Shown: one piece after another, positions 58,001 to 64,000 of the stretch | How the letters are laid out: each line of letters opens with the position of its first letter | How positions within the stretch are numbered: the first letter of the stretch is position 1 | Translations under genes and position numbers: made by a program | Assembly (NCBI GenBank): GCA_934667625.1 | Contig: CAKUMH010000004.1 | Span: 1-64,000 of the forward strand | Source: an uncultured Elusimicrobiales bacterium | Lineage (GTDB): Bacteria > Elusimicrobiota > Elusimicrobia > Elusimicrobiales > Elusimicrobiaceae | DNA length: 64,000 nucleotides | Direction: 5' to 3' | Notes under the pieces: generated by a model | Database searches by the model: none | Seen by the model: the letters and a program-made list of their open reading frames with translations, nothing else | Told to the model about the DNA's origin: nothing

Positions 58001-58834
58001 TTAATTTACCTTGCTGTGCGGGGGAACGTCTTGCGTAATCCACTTGTTGGCGCCGATAACGCTTCCCTTGCCAATGGTAATGTTACCCAGCAGGGTGCTC
58101 TCGGCGTAAATAATGACGTCATCCTCTAAGTTAGGGTGGCGTTTAATGCCTTTGACGGGGTTGCCGTGCTCGTCCAGCGGAAAGCTCTTGGCCCCCAACG
58201 TAACCCCCTGATAGAGTTTTACGTTGGCGCCAATCACGCACGTTTCGCCAATCACCACGCCGGTACCATGGTCAATAAAAAAGCCCGGGCCAATGCTTGC
58301 GCCGGGGTGAATATCAATCCCGGTTAAGCTGTGGGCATACTCCGTGGCAATGCGCGGGATGAGCCGTACGCCGCGCTGGTACAAAAAGTGAGCCATACGC
58401 TGGAAGGTAATGGCCGTTACGCCCGGGTAGCACAAAAGCGGTTCCACGGGGTTCATGGCGGCGGGGTCACCTTCGTAGGCGGCGTTTACGTCGCTAAGCA
58501 GCAGTTTTTGCAGGGTGGGCAGTTCACGCACAAAGTCCAGCGTGATTTGGTTGGCCCGCGCGTGGCATTTTTCGCAGTCCGCCTTTCCTTTGCACAAAAA
58601 GCAGAAGGAATTTAAAATTTGCTCCTCTAATAGCGCCGCCCAATGCACGAGCGACGCGGGGCAGGTGTCCTTATCGCTGCACTCCAGCGGATACTGGTAC
58701 AAAAAATCGCGCAGGGCACAAAAAATTTCCACCGTCTTTTTGGCAGACGGAATATATTTGGCCTTTTCGTAGAAGGTATGGTCAAAGGTCTGCTTGAGTT
58801 CCAACGCTGTTTTTACAAAGAGATCTTCCTTCAT
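58001..58834 (-). CDS. cysE: Serine O-acetyltransferase
   Basis: Acetylates serine from acetyl-CoA, the first committed step to cysteine. The 277-residue protein has an N-terminal helical domain with a Cys-rich patch (FCFLCKGKADCEKCHA), and the left-handed beta-helix domain with TGIDIHPGASIGPGFFIDHGTGVVIGE (shown in part), NVKLYQGVTLGAKS and the ending GSVIGANKWITQDVPPHSKV. The Cys patch might bind metal or be redox-active. It is the last gene of the Kdo/Lpt operon, 2 nt after lptB, an unusual place for it. Confidence 0.85.
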   Translation of the reverse strand: MKEDLFVKTALELKQTFDHTFYEKAKYIPSAKKTVEIFCALRDFLYQYPLECSDKDTCPASLVHWAALLEEQILNSFCFLCKGKADCEKCHARANQITLDFVRELPTLQKLLLSDVNAAYEGDPAAMNPVEPLLCYPGVTAITFQRMAHFLYQRGVRLIPRIATEYAHSLTGIDIHPGASIGPGFFIDHGTGVVIGETCVIGANVKLYQGVTLGAKSFPLDEHGNPVKGIKRHPNLEDDVIIYAESTLLGNITIGKGSVIGANKWITQDVPPHSKVN

Positions 58835-58836
58835 AA

Positions 58837-59556
58837 TTACATTTTAAAATCTTCGCCCAAATACAAACGCCGCGCGTTTTGGTCGTTAAGCAGGGTGTTT
58901 TGGTCGCCCTCTACCAAAATTTTTCCGTCGTAAATCAGGTAGGCGCGTTCGGTCAGCGGCAGCGTTTCGCGCACGTTGTGGTCGGTAATCAGTACGCCGA
59001 TGCCTTTGTCTTTTAATTTAAAAATCATGTGCCGCAGGTCGGACACGGTAATCGGGTCAATGCCCACGAAGGGCTCGTCCAACAGAATGATTTTGGGGTT
59101 GCTTATCATGCAGCGCGCAATTTCCATGCGGCGTTTTTCTCCGCCGGAAAGCGTCCATGCCTTTTGCTTGGCTAGTTTCGTCAGACCGAACTCCGTCAGC
59201 AGTTCGTCCACGCGGCGTTTTTGCGCTTGTTTGTCGTCCAAAATACGTTCCAGCACGGCCAGCAGGTTTTCCTCCACCGTCAGCCCCTTAAAAATGGTCG
59301 GCTCCTGCGCCAGGTAACCCAGCCCGTGGCGGGCGCGTTCGTACATGGGCAATCCGGTTACGTCATCCCCATCAATAAACACGCGGCCTTTGGTCGGGCT
59401 GATAAACCCCACCATCATATAAAAAGAGGTGGTTTTGCCCGCGCCGTTGGGGCCCAACAGTCCGACGATTTCGCCGGATTTTACGTGAATATCCACTCCT
59501 TTTACCACCATGCGGTCTTTGTAGACTTTGACGATTTGTTCACTGCGCAGTTCCAT
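58837..59556 (-). CDS. lptB: LPS export ABC transporter ATPase
   Basis: The ATPase that drives LPS extraction from the inner membrane (with LptF and LptG, not in this window). The 239-residue protein has Walker A GPNGAGKTT, LptB-typical GYLAQEPTIFKGLTVEENL, signature LSGGEKRRMEIAR, Walker B ILLDEPFVGIDPI and the C-terminal EGDQNTLLNDQNARRLYLGEDF. GAGG precedes the start. It follows lptA by 12 nt. Confidence 0.92.
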   Translation of the reverse strand: MELRSEQIVKVYKDRMVVKGVDIHVKSGEIVGLLGPNGAGKTTSFYMMVGFISPTKGRVFIDGDDVTGLPMYERARHGLGYLAQEPTIFKGLTVEENLLAVLERILDDKQAQKRRVDELLTEFGLTKLAKQKAWTLSGGEKRRMEIARCMISNPKIILLDEPFVGIDPITVSDLRHMIFKLKDKGIGVLITDHNVRETLPLTERAYLIYDGKILVEGDQNTLLNDQNARRLYLGEDFKM

Positions 59557-59568
59557 AATAAAAATCCT

Positions 59569-60471
59569 CTAAAATTTTTTGTTTACGTCCGACTCGTTTA
59601 GCTGGGGGGAAACCACCCACCCCTGCACTTTGCCGTCTAAGGTAACGAGGCGGCCTTCGTTGTCGGCCTGCACCTTATCCGCTATTATAGCAAATGTGCC
59701 CTGCTCGCTTTTGCCGTGTAAGAGCGGCCGCGCCCCGTAGGCATACGAGGCGTTTGATTTCCCGTCGTACACCAAGGTTTCCGCCTCCAGCGTGCGCAGC
59801 GAGTCCGAAGCCGTTGCCCCGCCTTCCAGCATCAGCCAATCTTCCCGTTGTTTAAGTGTGGCTTTTTCCGCCGTGAGTGTTTGCACGCCTTGCGGGGTGG
59901 GGCGCTCCAAACGCACGTTCCCCTGCAAAATAAACACTTCGCTTGCCAAATCAAACGACACCCGTCGTGCCGTTGCCGTGACGGAGGGTTCTTTCGGGGC
60001 GGTGTAAATCAAGCGTACGACGCCGTCTTTGCCGCCGGCTTGCAACACCCCTTTTTGCGTTTTGTAGTTGTAGCGTGCTTCGTGCGCATACGCTTCGTAC
60101 ACGGGGGATTGGGGCTGTGCCTGCTTTAGGTAGACGTTTCCGCGCGCGGTAAAACGGTTTTTGGCCCGTTCGGACAGCGCATAATCCGCACGGAAGGTAT
60201 AAATACCATTGTCGTACGACACGTGTCCCTTAAATTCCTCTTGTTCCTTGTCCTTGTAAATCACCCAGCTGTCGCTTTGCACCAGCCCGCCCAGCACCTG
60301 CGGCATTTTGGTGACGGAGGTTTTTTGTTTTAAGGAATGTTTGGCCTGCATCAGGCGCGGTTTGGTTGGAGGAACTTTTACTTCCGGCCCCTGCATGCGC
60401 ACGGTGCGGCAGCCACTTAATAAGGCAGTCATGGGTAGCAGCAGGACTAACCAAAGCGGGATTTTTTTCAT
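59569..60471 (-). CDS. lptA: LptA/OstA-like LPS transport protein, predicted lipoprotein
   Basis: A periplasmic beta-jellyroll bridge protein for LPS, 300 residues, longer than the usual 180. The signal peptide ends in the lipobox ALLSGC, so it is a predicted lipoprotein, unlike the soluble enterobacterial LptA. Two OstA-like stretches are visible (FTARGNVYLKQAQPQSPVYEA with RYNYKTQKGVLQAGG; EVFILQGNVRLERPTPQGVQT followed by LTAEKATL). Gene order kdsD-lptC-lptA-lptB supports the call. ATGA-type overlap with lptC. Confidence 0.75.
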   Translation of the reverse strand: MKKIPLWLVLLLPMTALLSGCRTVRMQGPEVKVPPTKPRLMQAKHSLKQKTSVTKMPQVLGGLVQSDSWVIYKDKEQEEFKGHVSYDNGIYTFRADYALSERAKNRFTARGNVYLKQAQPQSPVYEAYAHEARYNYKTQKGVLQAGGKDGVVRLIYTAPKEPSVTATARRVSFDLASEVFILQGNVRLERPTPQGVQTLTAEKATLKQREDWLMLEGGATASDSLRTLEAETLVYDGKSNASYAYGARPLLHGKSEQGTFAIIADKVQADNEGRLVTLDGKVQGWVVSPQLNESDVNKKF

Positions 60472-61016
60472 AATGTTCCCTTGGCCACTCCCTTGAGGTT
60501 CTTTACTTGGTCGGGCAAGCGGGTGGTTTGTTTTTTAAGTTCAATTTTGCTCAGCTTGGAATCCGTCTCCACTCCGCCGCGCGCCGTCACTTTGGCGCCG
60601 TCGCGGGTGATCACGGTTTTGACGTCGGACCAAATACGGTTTTTGTCCACATCGTAAAAGAACCGCTCCGCCGTAATAACCAGCCGTTCGGTAAAGGATT
60701 CAATTTTAGCGTCGCCTTCAATGGTAACCAGCTTGGCCGGATAGTCAAAGGTGCCCGTCTGCCCGCTTACGCTGGCACTGTCCTGTCCGTTTTCCTTCAG
60801 TATCAAGGACGGGTTTTTTAGCGTTGCGCTTTGCAGGTTGGAAAAATCCACCGCGTTGGCCTTTAAAATCCATTTTTTTTGGCTGTCCTTGGATTCAAAA
60901 ATAGCCACCTCTTTGGCCAGCTGCATGCCGGCGTCCTCTGTCGGGGAAAATTCCGAACTCCCGCCGCAGGCAACCAAAAAAAGGCACGTGGCCAAAAGCA
61001 ACCCTTTCTTCTTCAT
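60468..61016 (-). CDS. lptC: LptC-like LPS transport protein, predicted lipoprotein
   Basis: A 182-residue protein in the LptC position between kdsD and lptA. Its N-terminus is a lipoprotein signal (LLLATCLFLVAC, Cys17) instead of the usual single membrane anchor. The body shows the LptC/YrbK-like jellyroll pattern (KWILKANAVDFSNL; GTFDYPAKLVTIEGDAKI; YDVDKNRIWSDVKTVITRDGA). LptC receives LPS from the LptB2FG complex and passes it to LptA. It overlaps kdsD by ATGA and lptA by 4 nt. Confidence 0.75.
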   Translation of the reverse strand: MKKKGLLLATCLFLVACGGSSEFSPTEDAGMQLAKEVAIFESKDSQKKWILKANAVDFSNLQSATLKNPSLILKENGQDSASVSGQTGTFDYPAKLVTIEGDAKIESFTERLVITAERFFYDVDKNRIWSDVKTVITRDGAKVTARGGVETDSKLSKIELKKQTTRLPDQVKNLKGVAKGTL

Positions 61017-62017
61017 TTTTTATCCAAAAACGCCAAAAATTCAATTAAATCTTTTTCGTCAATAATTCCCACCACTTTGCCGGTTTTGTCCAGCACGGGC
61101 AGGTTGTCCACGTGCGTGGCGTGAATCATTTTTGCCGCGTCAATAGCGGGCACCGTATCCAAAATATGGTACGGATTTTTGGTCATCACTTCGGTAATGT
61201 TTTTATTGAGCACGTCCGTGCCCTTTTGCAGAATGCGGCGCAAATCTCCGTCGGTAAAATAGCCCAAGAGCTTGCCCTTTTTATCCACCACGCTGGTGGC
61301 GCCTGCCGCTCCGGTCTGCGTCATCACCAAGAGGGCGTCCTTCACGCTGGCACTCTCGCGCACGGTCGGGTTGTTTTTTCCCTTGCGCATTAAATCCTTC
61401 ACCTGTTGGGTGAGCAGTTTTCCCAAGGAACCGCCCGGGTGAAAAACGGCAAAGTCGCGCTTTTCAAAATGTTTAATTTTCATCAGGCACAGCGCCAGCG
61501 CATCGCCCACGGCCAAGGTGGCGGTGGTGGAGGCCGTCGGTGCCAAATTATAGGGGCAGGCCTCGCGCTCAATGTGCACGGTAATGTGAATGTCGGACAT
61601 TAAGGCCAGCTTGGAATTTTCGTGCCCCGTCATAGAAATCACAGTCAGTTTGCGTCGTTCCAAGGACGGTAAAATTTTATTGATTTCCTCGGTCTGGCCG
61701 GAGAACGAAATAGCCAAAATAACATCTCCCGGGGTGATCATTCCCAGGTCGCCGTGCAGGGCTTCCACCGGGTGCACAAAAAACGAAGGCGTTCCCGTGG
61801 AGGCCAGCGTGGCGGAAATTTTTCGGCCGATAATGCCGCTCTTGCCAATGCCCAGCACCACCACACGGCCCTTAGAGCGCGCGATGACGTCCACCGCCTT
61901 CAAAAAATTATCGTCAATGCTTTTTTTGCTCAGTTCCAACGCTTCCAGCTCCACCTCCAGTACATGGCGTGCCATTTGCTTAATGGCGGCGGGGGAATAA
62001 GTTTTTTTAGCGTTCAT
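61013..62017 (-). CDS. kdsD: Arabinose-5-phosphate isomerase
   Basis: Makes D-arabinose 5-phosphate from ribulose 5-phosphate for Kdo. The 334-residue protein has a SIS domain (VVVLGIGKSGIIGRKISATLASTGT shown in part; FFVHPVEALHGDLGMI; AISFSGQTEEI) followed by two CBS domains (about 205-330) with VKDALLVMTQTGAAG and TEVMTKNPYHIL. Length and order are those of KdsD. It lies 14 nt after a small membrane-protein gene. Confidence 0.92.
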   Translation of the reverse strand: MNAKKTYSPAAIKQMARHVLEVELEALELSKKSIDDNFLKAVDVIARSKGRVVVLGIGKSGIIGRKISATLASTGTPSFFVHPVEALHGDLGMITPGDVILAISFSGQTEEINKILPSLERRKLTVISMTGHENSKLALMSDIHITVHIEREACPYNLAPTASTTATLAVGDALALCLMKIKHFEKRDFAVFHPGGSLGKLLTQQVKDLMRKGKNNPTVRESASVKDALLVMTQTGAAGATSVVDKKGKLLGYFTDGDLRRILQKGTDVLNKNITEVMTKNPYHILDTVPAIDAAKMIHATHVDNLPVLDKTGKVVGIIDEKDLIEFLAFLDKK

Positions 62018-62031
62018 AATAAGATCCTAAA

Positions 62032-62193
62032 TTAGCGTGCCGCGTCCGCAGGGGCGGGCAGATGCTTTTGATAAGGCGCAGGCAATTTTCCTGTTCCGTA
62101 ACTAAGCACAAAATACGCCACCCCGCACAACACCAAAAGCGCACCAAACAGGAGCGCATGCGTTTTTAGCAGGGGGGATATTTTGTGCGTCAT
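62032..62193 (-). CDS. 53-residue single-pass membrane protein
   Basis: A short gene that overlaps the kdsA stop by ATGA (62190-62193) and ends 14 nt before kdsD, on the same strand. The protein has an N-terminal basic part (MTHKISPLLKTH), one transmembrane helix (ALLFGALLVLCGVAYFVL) and a short Pro-rich tail (GKLPAPYQKHLPAPADAAR). I do not recognise it. Tight coupling on both sides suggests it is translated and belongs to the Kdo/Lpt operon. KdsC, the phosphatase often placed here, is missing. Confidence 0.6.
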   Translation of the reverse strand: MTHKISPLLKTHALLFGALLVLCGVAYFVLSYGTGKLPAPYQKHLPAPADAAR

Positions 62194-63017
62194 TTAAATT
62201 TCTTCACCAGTTCGTCCAAGGCGCACAGTTCGCGCGCCATTTTGGCGGTCATCTTTAAATCCAACGAATTCGGCCCGTCGGATAAGGCATGGTCCGGGTC
62301 CGGGTGCGCTTCAAAAAACACGCCCGCAATGCCCAGTGCCGTGGCCGCCTTGGCCAGCACGGGGGCCAGCTGGCGGTTTCCGCCGGTGGCCGAGCCCAAC
62401 GCTCCGGGCTTTTGTACGGAGTGTGTGGCGTCAAAAATCACGGGGTAGCCAAACTGCTTCATAATTTCCAGGGAGCGCATATCCACCACCAAATCGCCGT
62501 AGCCAAAGCTGGCGCCGCGTTCGGTGAGCAGAATTTTGTGGTTGCCGCGCGATTCAATTTTTTTAATCACTTGTTCCATGGCTCCTGGGGCCAAAAACTG
62601 GCCTTTTTTTACATTGACGGCCTTGCCCGTATCGGCACAGGCCAGCACCAAATCGGTTTGGCGGCAGAGGAACGCGGGGACCTGCAAAATATCCGCCACC
62701 TGGGCCACTTCTTCGGCCTGCCACGGTTCGTGCACGTCCACGACCAAGGGCAGCCCGGTCATTTTTTTGGCTTTAGTTAAAATTTCCAGCCCTTTGGCCA
62801 GTCCCGGCCCGCGGTAGGCATCCACGGAAGTGCGGTTGGCTTTGTCAAAGGAGGCTTTTAGAATAAAGGGGTGCTTCGTTTTGGCCAAAATTGCCTTGAG
62901 CTTTTTGGCGGTGGAGAGGTAGTGCTCCTCACTTTCAATTACGCAAGTTCCCGCCATAAACGCCAAGGGAAGATTATTTGAAATTTTATAAGGGCCTATT
63001 TTAATGATTTTCTGCAT
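62190..63017 (-). CDS. kdsA: 3-deoxy-8-phosphooctulonate synthase
   Basis: Condenses arabinose 5-phosphate with phosphoenolpyruvate to Kdo-8-phosphate. The 275-residue TIM barrel has LAFMAGTCVIESEE, KASFDKANRTSVDAYRGPG, PLVVDVHEPWQAEEV, LTERGASFGYGDLVVDMR and FEAHPDPDHALSDGPNS. The metal-type Cys in GTCVIES points to the metal-dependent class rather than the E. coli Asn type. The start at 63017 is preferred over 63023 because a TATGAT box then ends exactly 6 nt upstream. It heads the seven-gene Kdo/Lpt/cysE operon. Confidence 0.92.
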   Translation of the reverse strand: MQKIIKIGPYKISNNLPLAFMAGTCVIESEEHYLSTAKKLKAILAKTKHPFILKASFDKANRTSVDAYRGPGLAKGLEILTKAKKMTGLPLVVDVHEPWQAEEVAQVADILQVPAFLCRQTDLVLACADTGKAVNVKKGQFLAPGAMEQVIKKIESRGNHKILLTERGASFGYGDLVVDMRSLEIMKQFGYPVIFDATHSVQKPGALGSATGGNRQLAPVLAKAATALGIAGVFFEAHPDPDHALSDGPNSLDLKMTAKMARELCALDELVKKFK

Positions 63018-63023
63018 ATACAT

Positions 63024-63029
63024 ATCATA
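63024..63029 (-). promoter_or_regulatory. Leaderless -10 box of the kdsA operon (TATGAT, 6 nt to ATG)
   Basis: TATGAT on the minus strand, 6 nt before the ATG at 63017; no ribosome binding site. Confidence 0.5.
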
Positions 63030-63133
63030 GCAAATTTTAGACGAATTTCTATAGTAAAAATATGCGGAAAAACTTGTTTTTTCGCTCCGGGTGTTTTATA
63101 CTATTATTCGGAGTATTTTGTAAGGAGGTTTTT

Positions 63134-63598
63134 ATGCAAAAAGGTTTTACGCTGATTGAACTCTTGGTCGTGGTGCTGATTATCGGGATATTGGCGGCGG
63201 TGGCACTGCCGCAGTACGAGGCGGCGGTGGAACGCAGCCGCAGCACGGAGGGACTGGTGACAGGAAAGGCCATTGTGGACGCGATGAACCGCGCCATTAA
63301 CGAGCGCCCTAACCAAAGCCCCAATGTCCGCGCGGCGCTGGATGTCAAACCGTCCGGCGGCACTTGGAACGAAGCGGGCAACCAATACACCACTAACTTG
63401 TTTGTGTACGATATTTCCGCTGGGGACTGTGTAACGGCCACGCGCGACTTGGGCGACGGCGAAAGGGTGGTACTGACGTTTTACAACGCGCTAAGCGATA
63501 AAGATGGCGTACGCACCTGCCAGCCCGTAGGGGGCGAAACCGCCGAGCAAATTTGTGGTGCGCTAAAAGGCCAAGGCGTGGAGACTGTTTCCGAGTAA
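63134..63598 (+). CDS. Type IV prepilin-like protein
   Basis: A fibre subunit of 154 residues from ATG 63134, preceded by TAAGGAGG. The short leader MQKG is cut before F5; mature Glu5 and helix [18 protein letters not shown]. Three Cys lie in the C-terminal half (GDCVTA, RTCQPV, QICGAL). It is divergent from the kdsA operon and has a separate promoter (TATACT near 63100) and terminator. No T-tract promoter is present here, unlike four of the other pilins. Confidence 0.86.
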   Translation: MQKGFTLIELLVVVLIIGILAAVALPQYEAAVERSRSTEGLVTGKAIVDAMNRAINERPNQSPNVRAALDVKPSGGTWNEAGNQYTTNLFVYDISAGDCVTATRDLGDGERVVLTFYNALSDKDGVRTCQPVGGETAEQICGALKGQGVETVSE

Positions 63599-63619
63599 AG
63601 CTGTTTTGAACTGACCCTA

Positions 63620-63659
63620 AAAAATCCGGGAACCAATAGCAGGTCCCCGGATTTTTTTA
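63620..63659. terminator. Terminator between pilin 7 and dut
   Basis: AATCCGGG-A-ACC / GGT-C-CCCGGATT with flanking A and T tracts; can serve both convergent genes. Confidence 0.75.
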
Positions 63660-63677
63660 CGCAAACTTGCAGGGCGT

Positions 63678-64000
63678 TTAGTGCGTGCCTGTGCTGCCAA
63701 AGCCGCCGGCCCCGCGGGCAGAACCGCTGAGTTCCTCCGCTTCCTCAAAGGCCGGATAGAGCGTCGGCATTACAACCAGCTGGGCCACTTTTTGCCCGGC
63801 CTCAAACACAAATTCCGTATCGTTTAGGTTATACATGCACACAATCAGTTCGCCGCGGTACGGGGCATCCACCAGTCCCGCCATGGCTTTGATGCCCTTG
63901 CTTTCTACCGAACTCTTTCCCCAAATAATGCCCGAGGTATTTTCCGGCAGTTCCACGGCTATGCCCGTTCTCACTTTGGCCACGGCACGCGGGGCAAGCA
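63678..64000 (-). CDS. dut: dUTP diphosphatase, 5' end beyond the window
   Basis: Hydrolyses dUTP to dUMP, keeping uracil out of DNA. The 107 visible C-terminal residues include the frame continuing off the right edge (LAPRAVAKVRTGIAVELP), then KSSVESKGIKAMAGLVDAPYRGELIV, GQKVAQLVV and the C-terminal arm RGAGGFGSTGTH, which are trimeric dUTPase motifs 2 to 5. Motif 2 reads GKSSV where RSGLA-like is usual. The gene is open to position 64000, so the true start is outside; an internal GTG is unlikely to be it. Confidence 0.88.
   Translation of the reverse strand, partial: LAPRAVAKVRTGIAVELPENTSGIIWGKSSVESKGIKAMAGLVDAPYRGELIVCMYNLNDTEFVFEAGQKVAQLVVMPTLYPAFEEAEELSGSARGAGGFGSTGTH

Noticed and set aside
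57780..58004. Open frame through the 105-bp repeat (contains [12 protein letters not shown])
   Set aside because: It is open only because the repeat lacks stops in that frame; no ribosome site, and most of it is repeat sequence.

Overview
This 64 kb window looks like a chromosomal segment of a strictly anaerobic, diderm (LPS-forming) gut-type bacterium, most probably an Elusimicrobiota relative. This is inferred from gene content, not from a phylogenetic marker. The main reasons are seven separate single-gene prepilin loci (N-terminal FTLIELL followed by VVVLIIGIL), pyruvate:ferredoxin oxidoreductase, the dapF-dapL lysine/peptidoglycan route, and a Kdo/Lpt outer-membrane block. There are no rRNA genes, no CRISPR array, no transposase and no phage genes. 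Coding density is high and most genes read as core functions.

Layout. 0.2-5.2 kb: a peptide ABC importer operon (oppD, oppF, an M20 peptidase, oppB, oppC) without its binding protein. 5.3-9.2 kb: acyl-CoA synthetase, CCA/poly(A)-type nucleotidyltransferase, tRNA-Gly, membrane-anchored glycogen-binding-like protein. 9.4-13.1 kb: lexA-type repressor, galE, cdd, a GDSL esterase, a SIS protein. 13.2-14.3 kb: two pilins. 14.4-19.6 kb: rimO, trkH, tRNA-Asn, an MFS transporter, cbpA. 19.7-23.6 kb: OsmC, a secreted protease with a cysteine in place of the catalytic serine, a membrane HExxH protein, an ankyrin protein, a pilin. 23.7-29.7 kb: PFOR with a duplicated 3' end, a GT9-like transferase, a pilin carrying an in-frame repeat insertion. 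29.8-33.0 kb: nitroreductase, dapF-dapL, a pilin. 33.1-37 kb: SPFH/NfeD pair, SirB1-like protein, two OmpA-domain lipoproteins. 37-40.1 kb: a pterin block (folK, a Glu-type PTPS, folP, folE, queE, queD). 40.1-42.5 kb: membrane protein, EamA transporter, Cys-rich secreted protein. 42.7-47.7 kb: a 1682-residue PAS/GAF protein. 48-48.5 kb: a pilin. 49-55.4 kb: SpoIID-domain protein, GT4, acyl-CoA dehydrogenase, etfB, etfA. 55.6-58.8 kb: secreted protein, asnS, repeats. 58-63 kb: kdsA, a 53-residue membrane protein, kdsD, lptC, lptA, lptB, cysE in one operon. 63.1-64 kb: a pilin and a partial dut.

Four signals go beyond ordinary annotation. (1) At least ten operon-leading genes have a TANNNT box ending exactly 6 nt before the ATG and no ribosome binding site, which indicates leaderless mRNAs. 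(2) Four pilin promoters have 16-bp spacers made mostly of 11 or 12 consecutive T, the architecture of slipped-strand phase-variable promoters; three of them also carry a near-identical 18-bp-arm palindrome over the -10 box. (3) A family of short palindromic repeats fills the gaps around pilin genes, and one 105-bp composite has gone in frame into a pilin leader. (4) A secreted chymotrypsin-fold protein carries the GxCG and GxHxGG motifs of viral 3C-like cysteine proteases. The folate block also contains a PTPS paralogue whose catalytic Cys is replaced by Glu, the type known to replace FolB.
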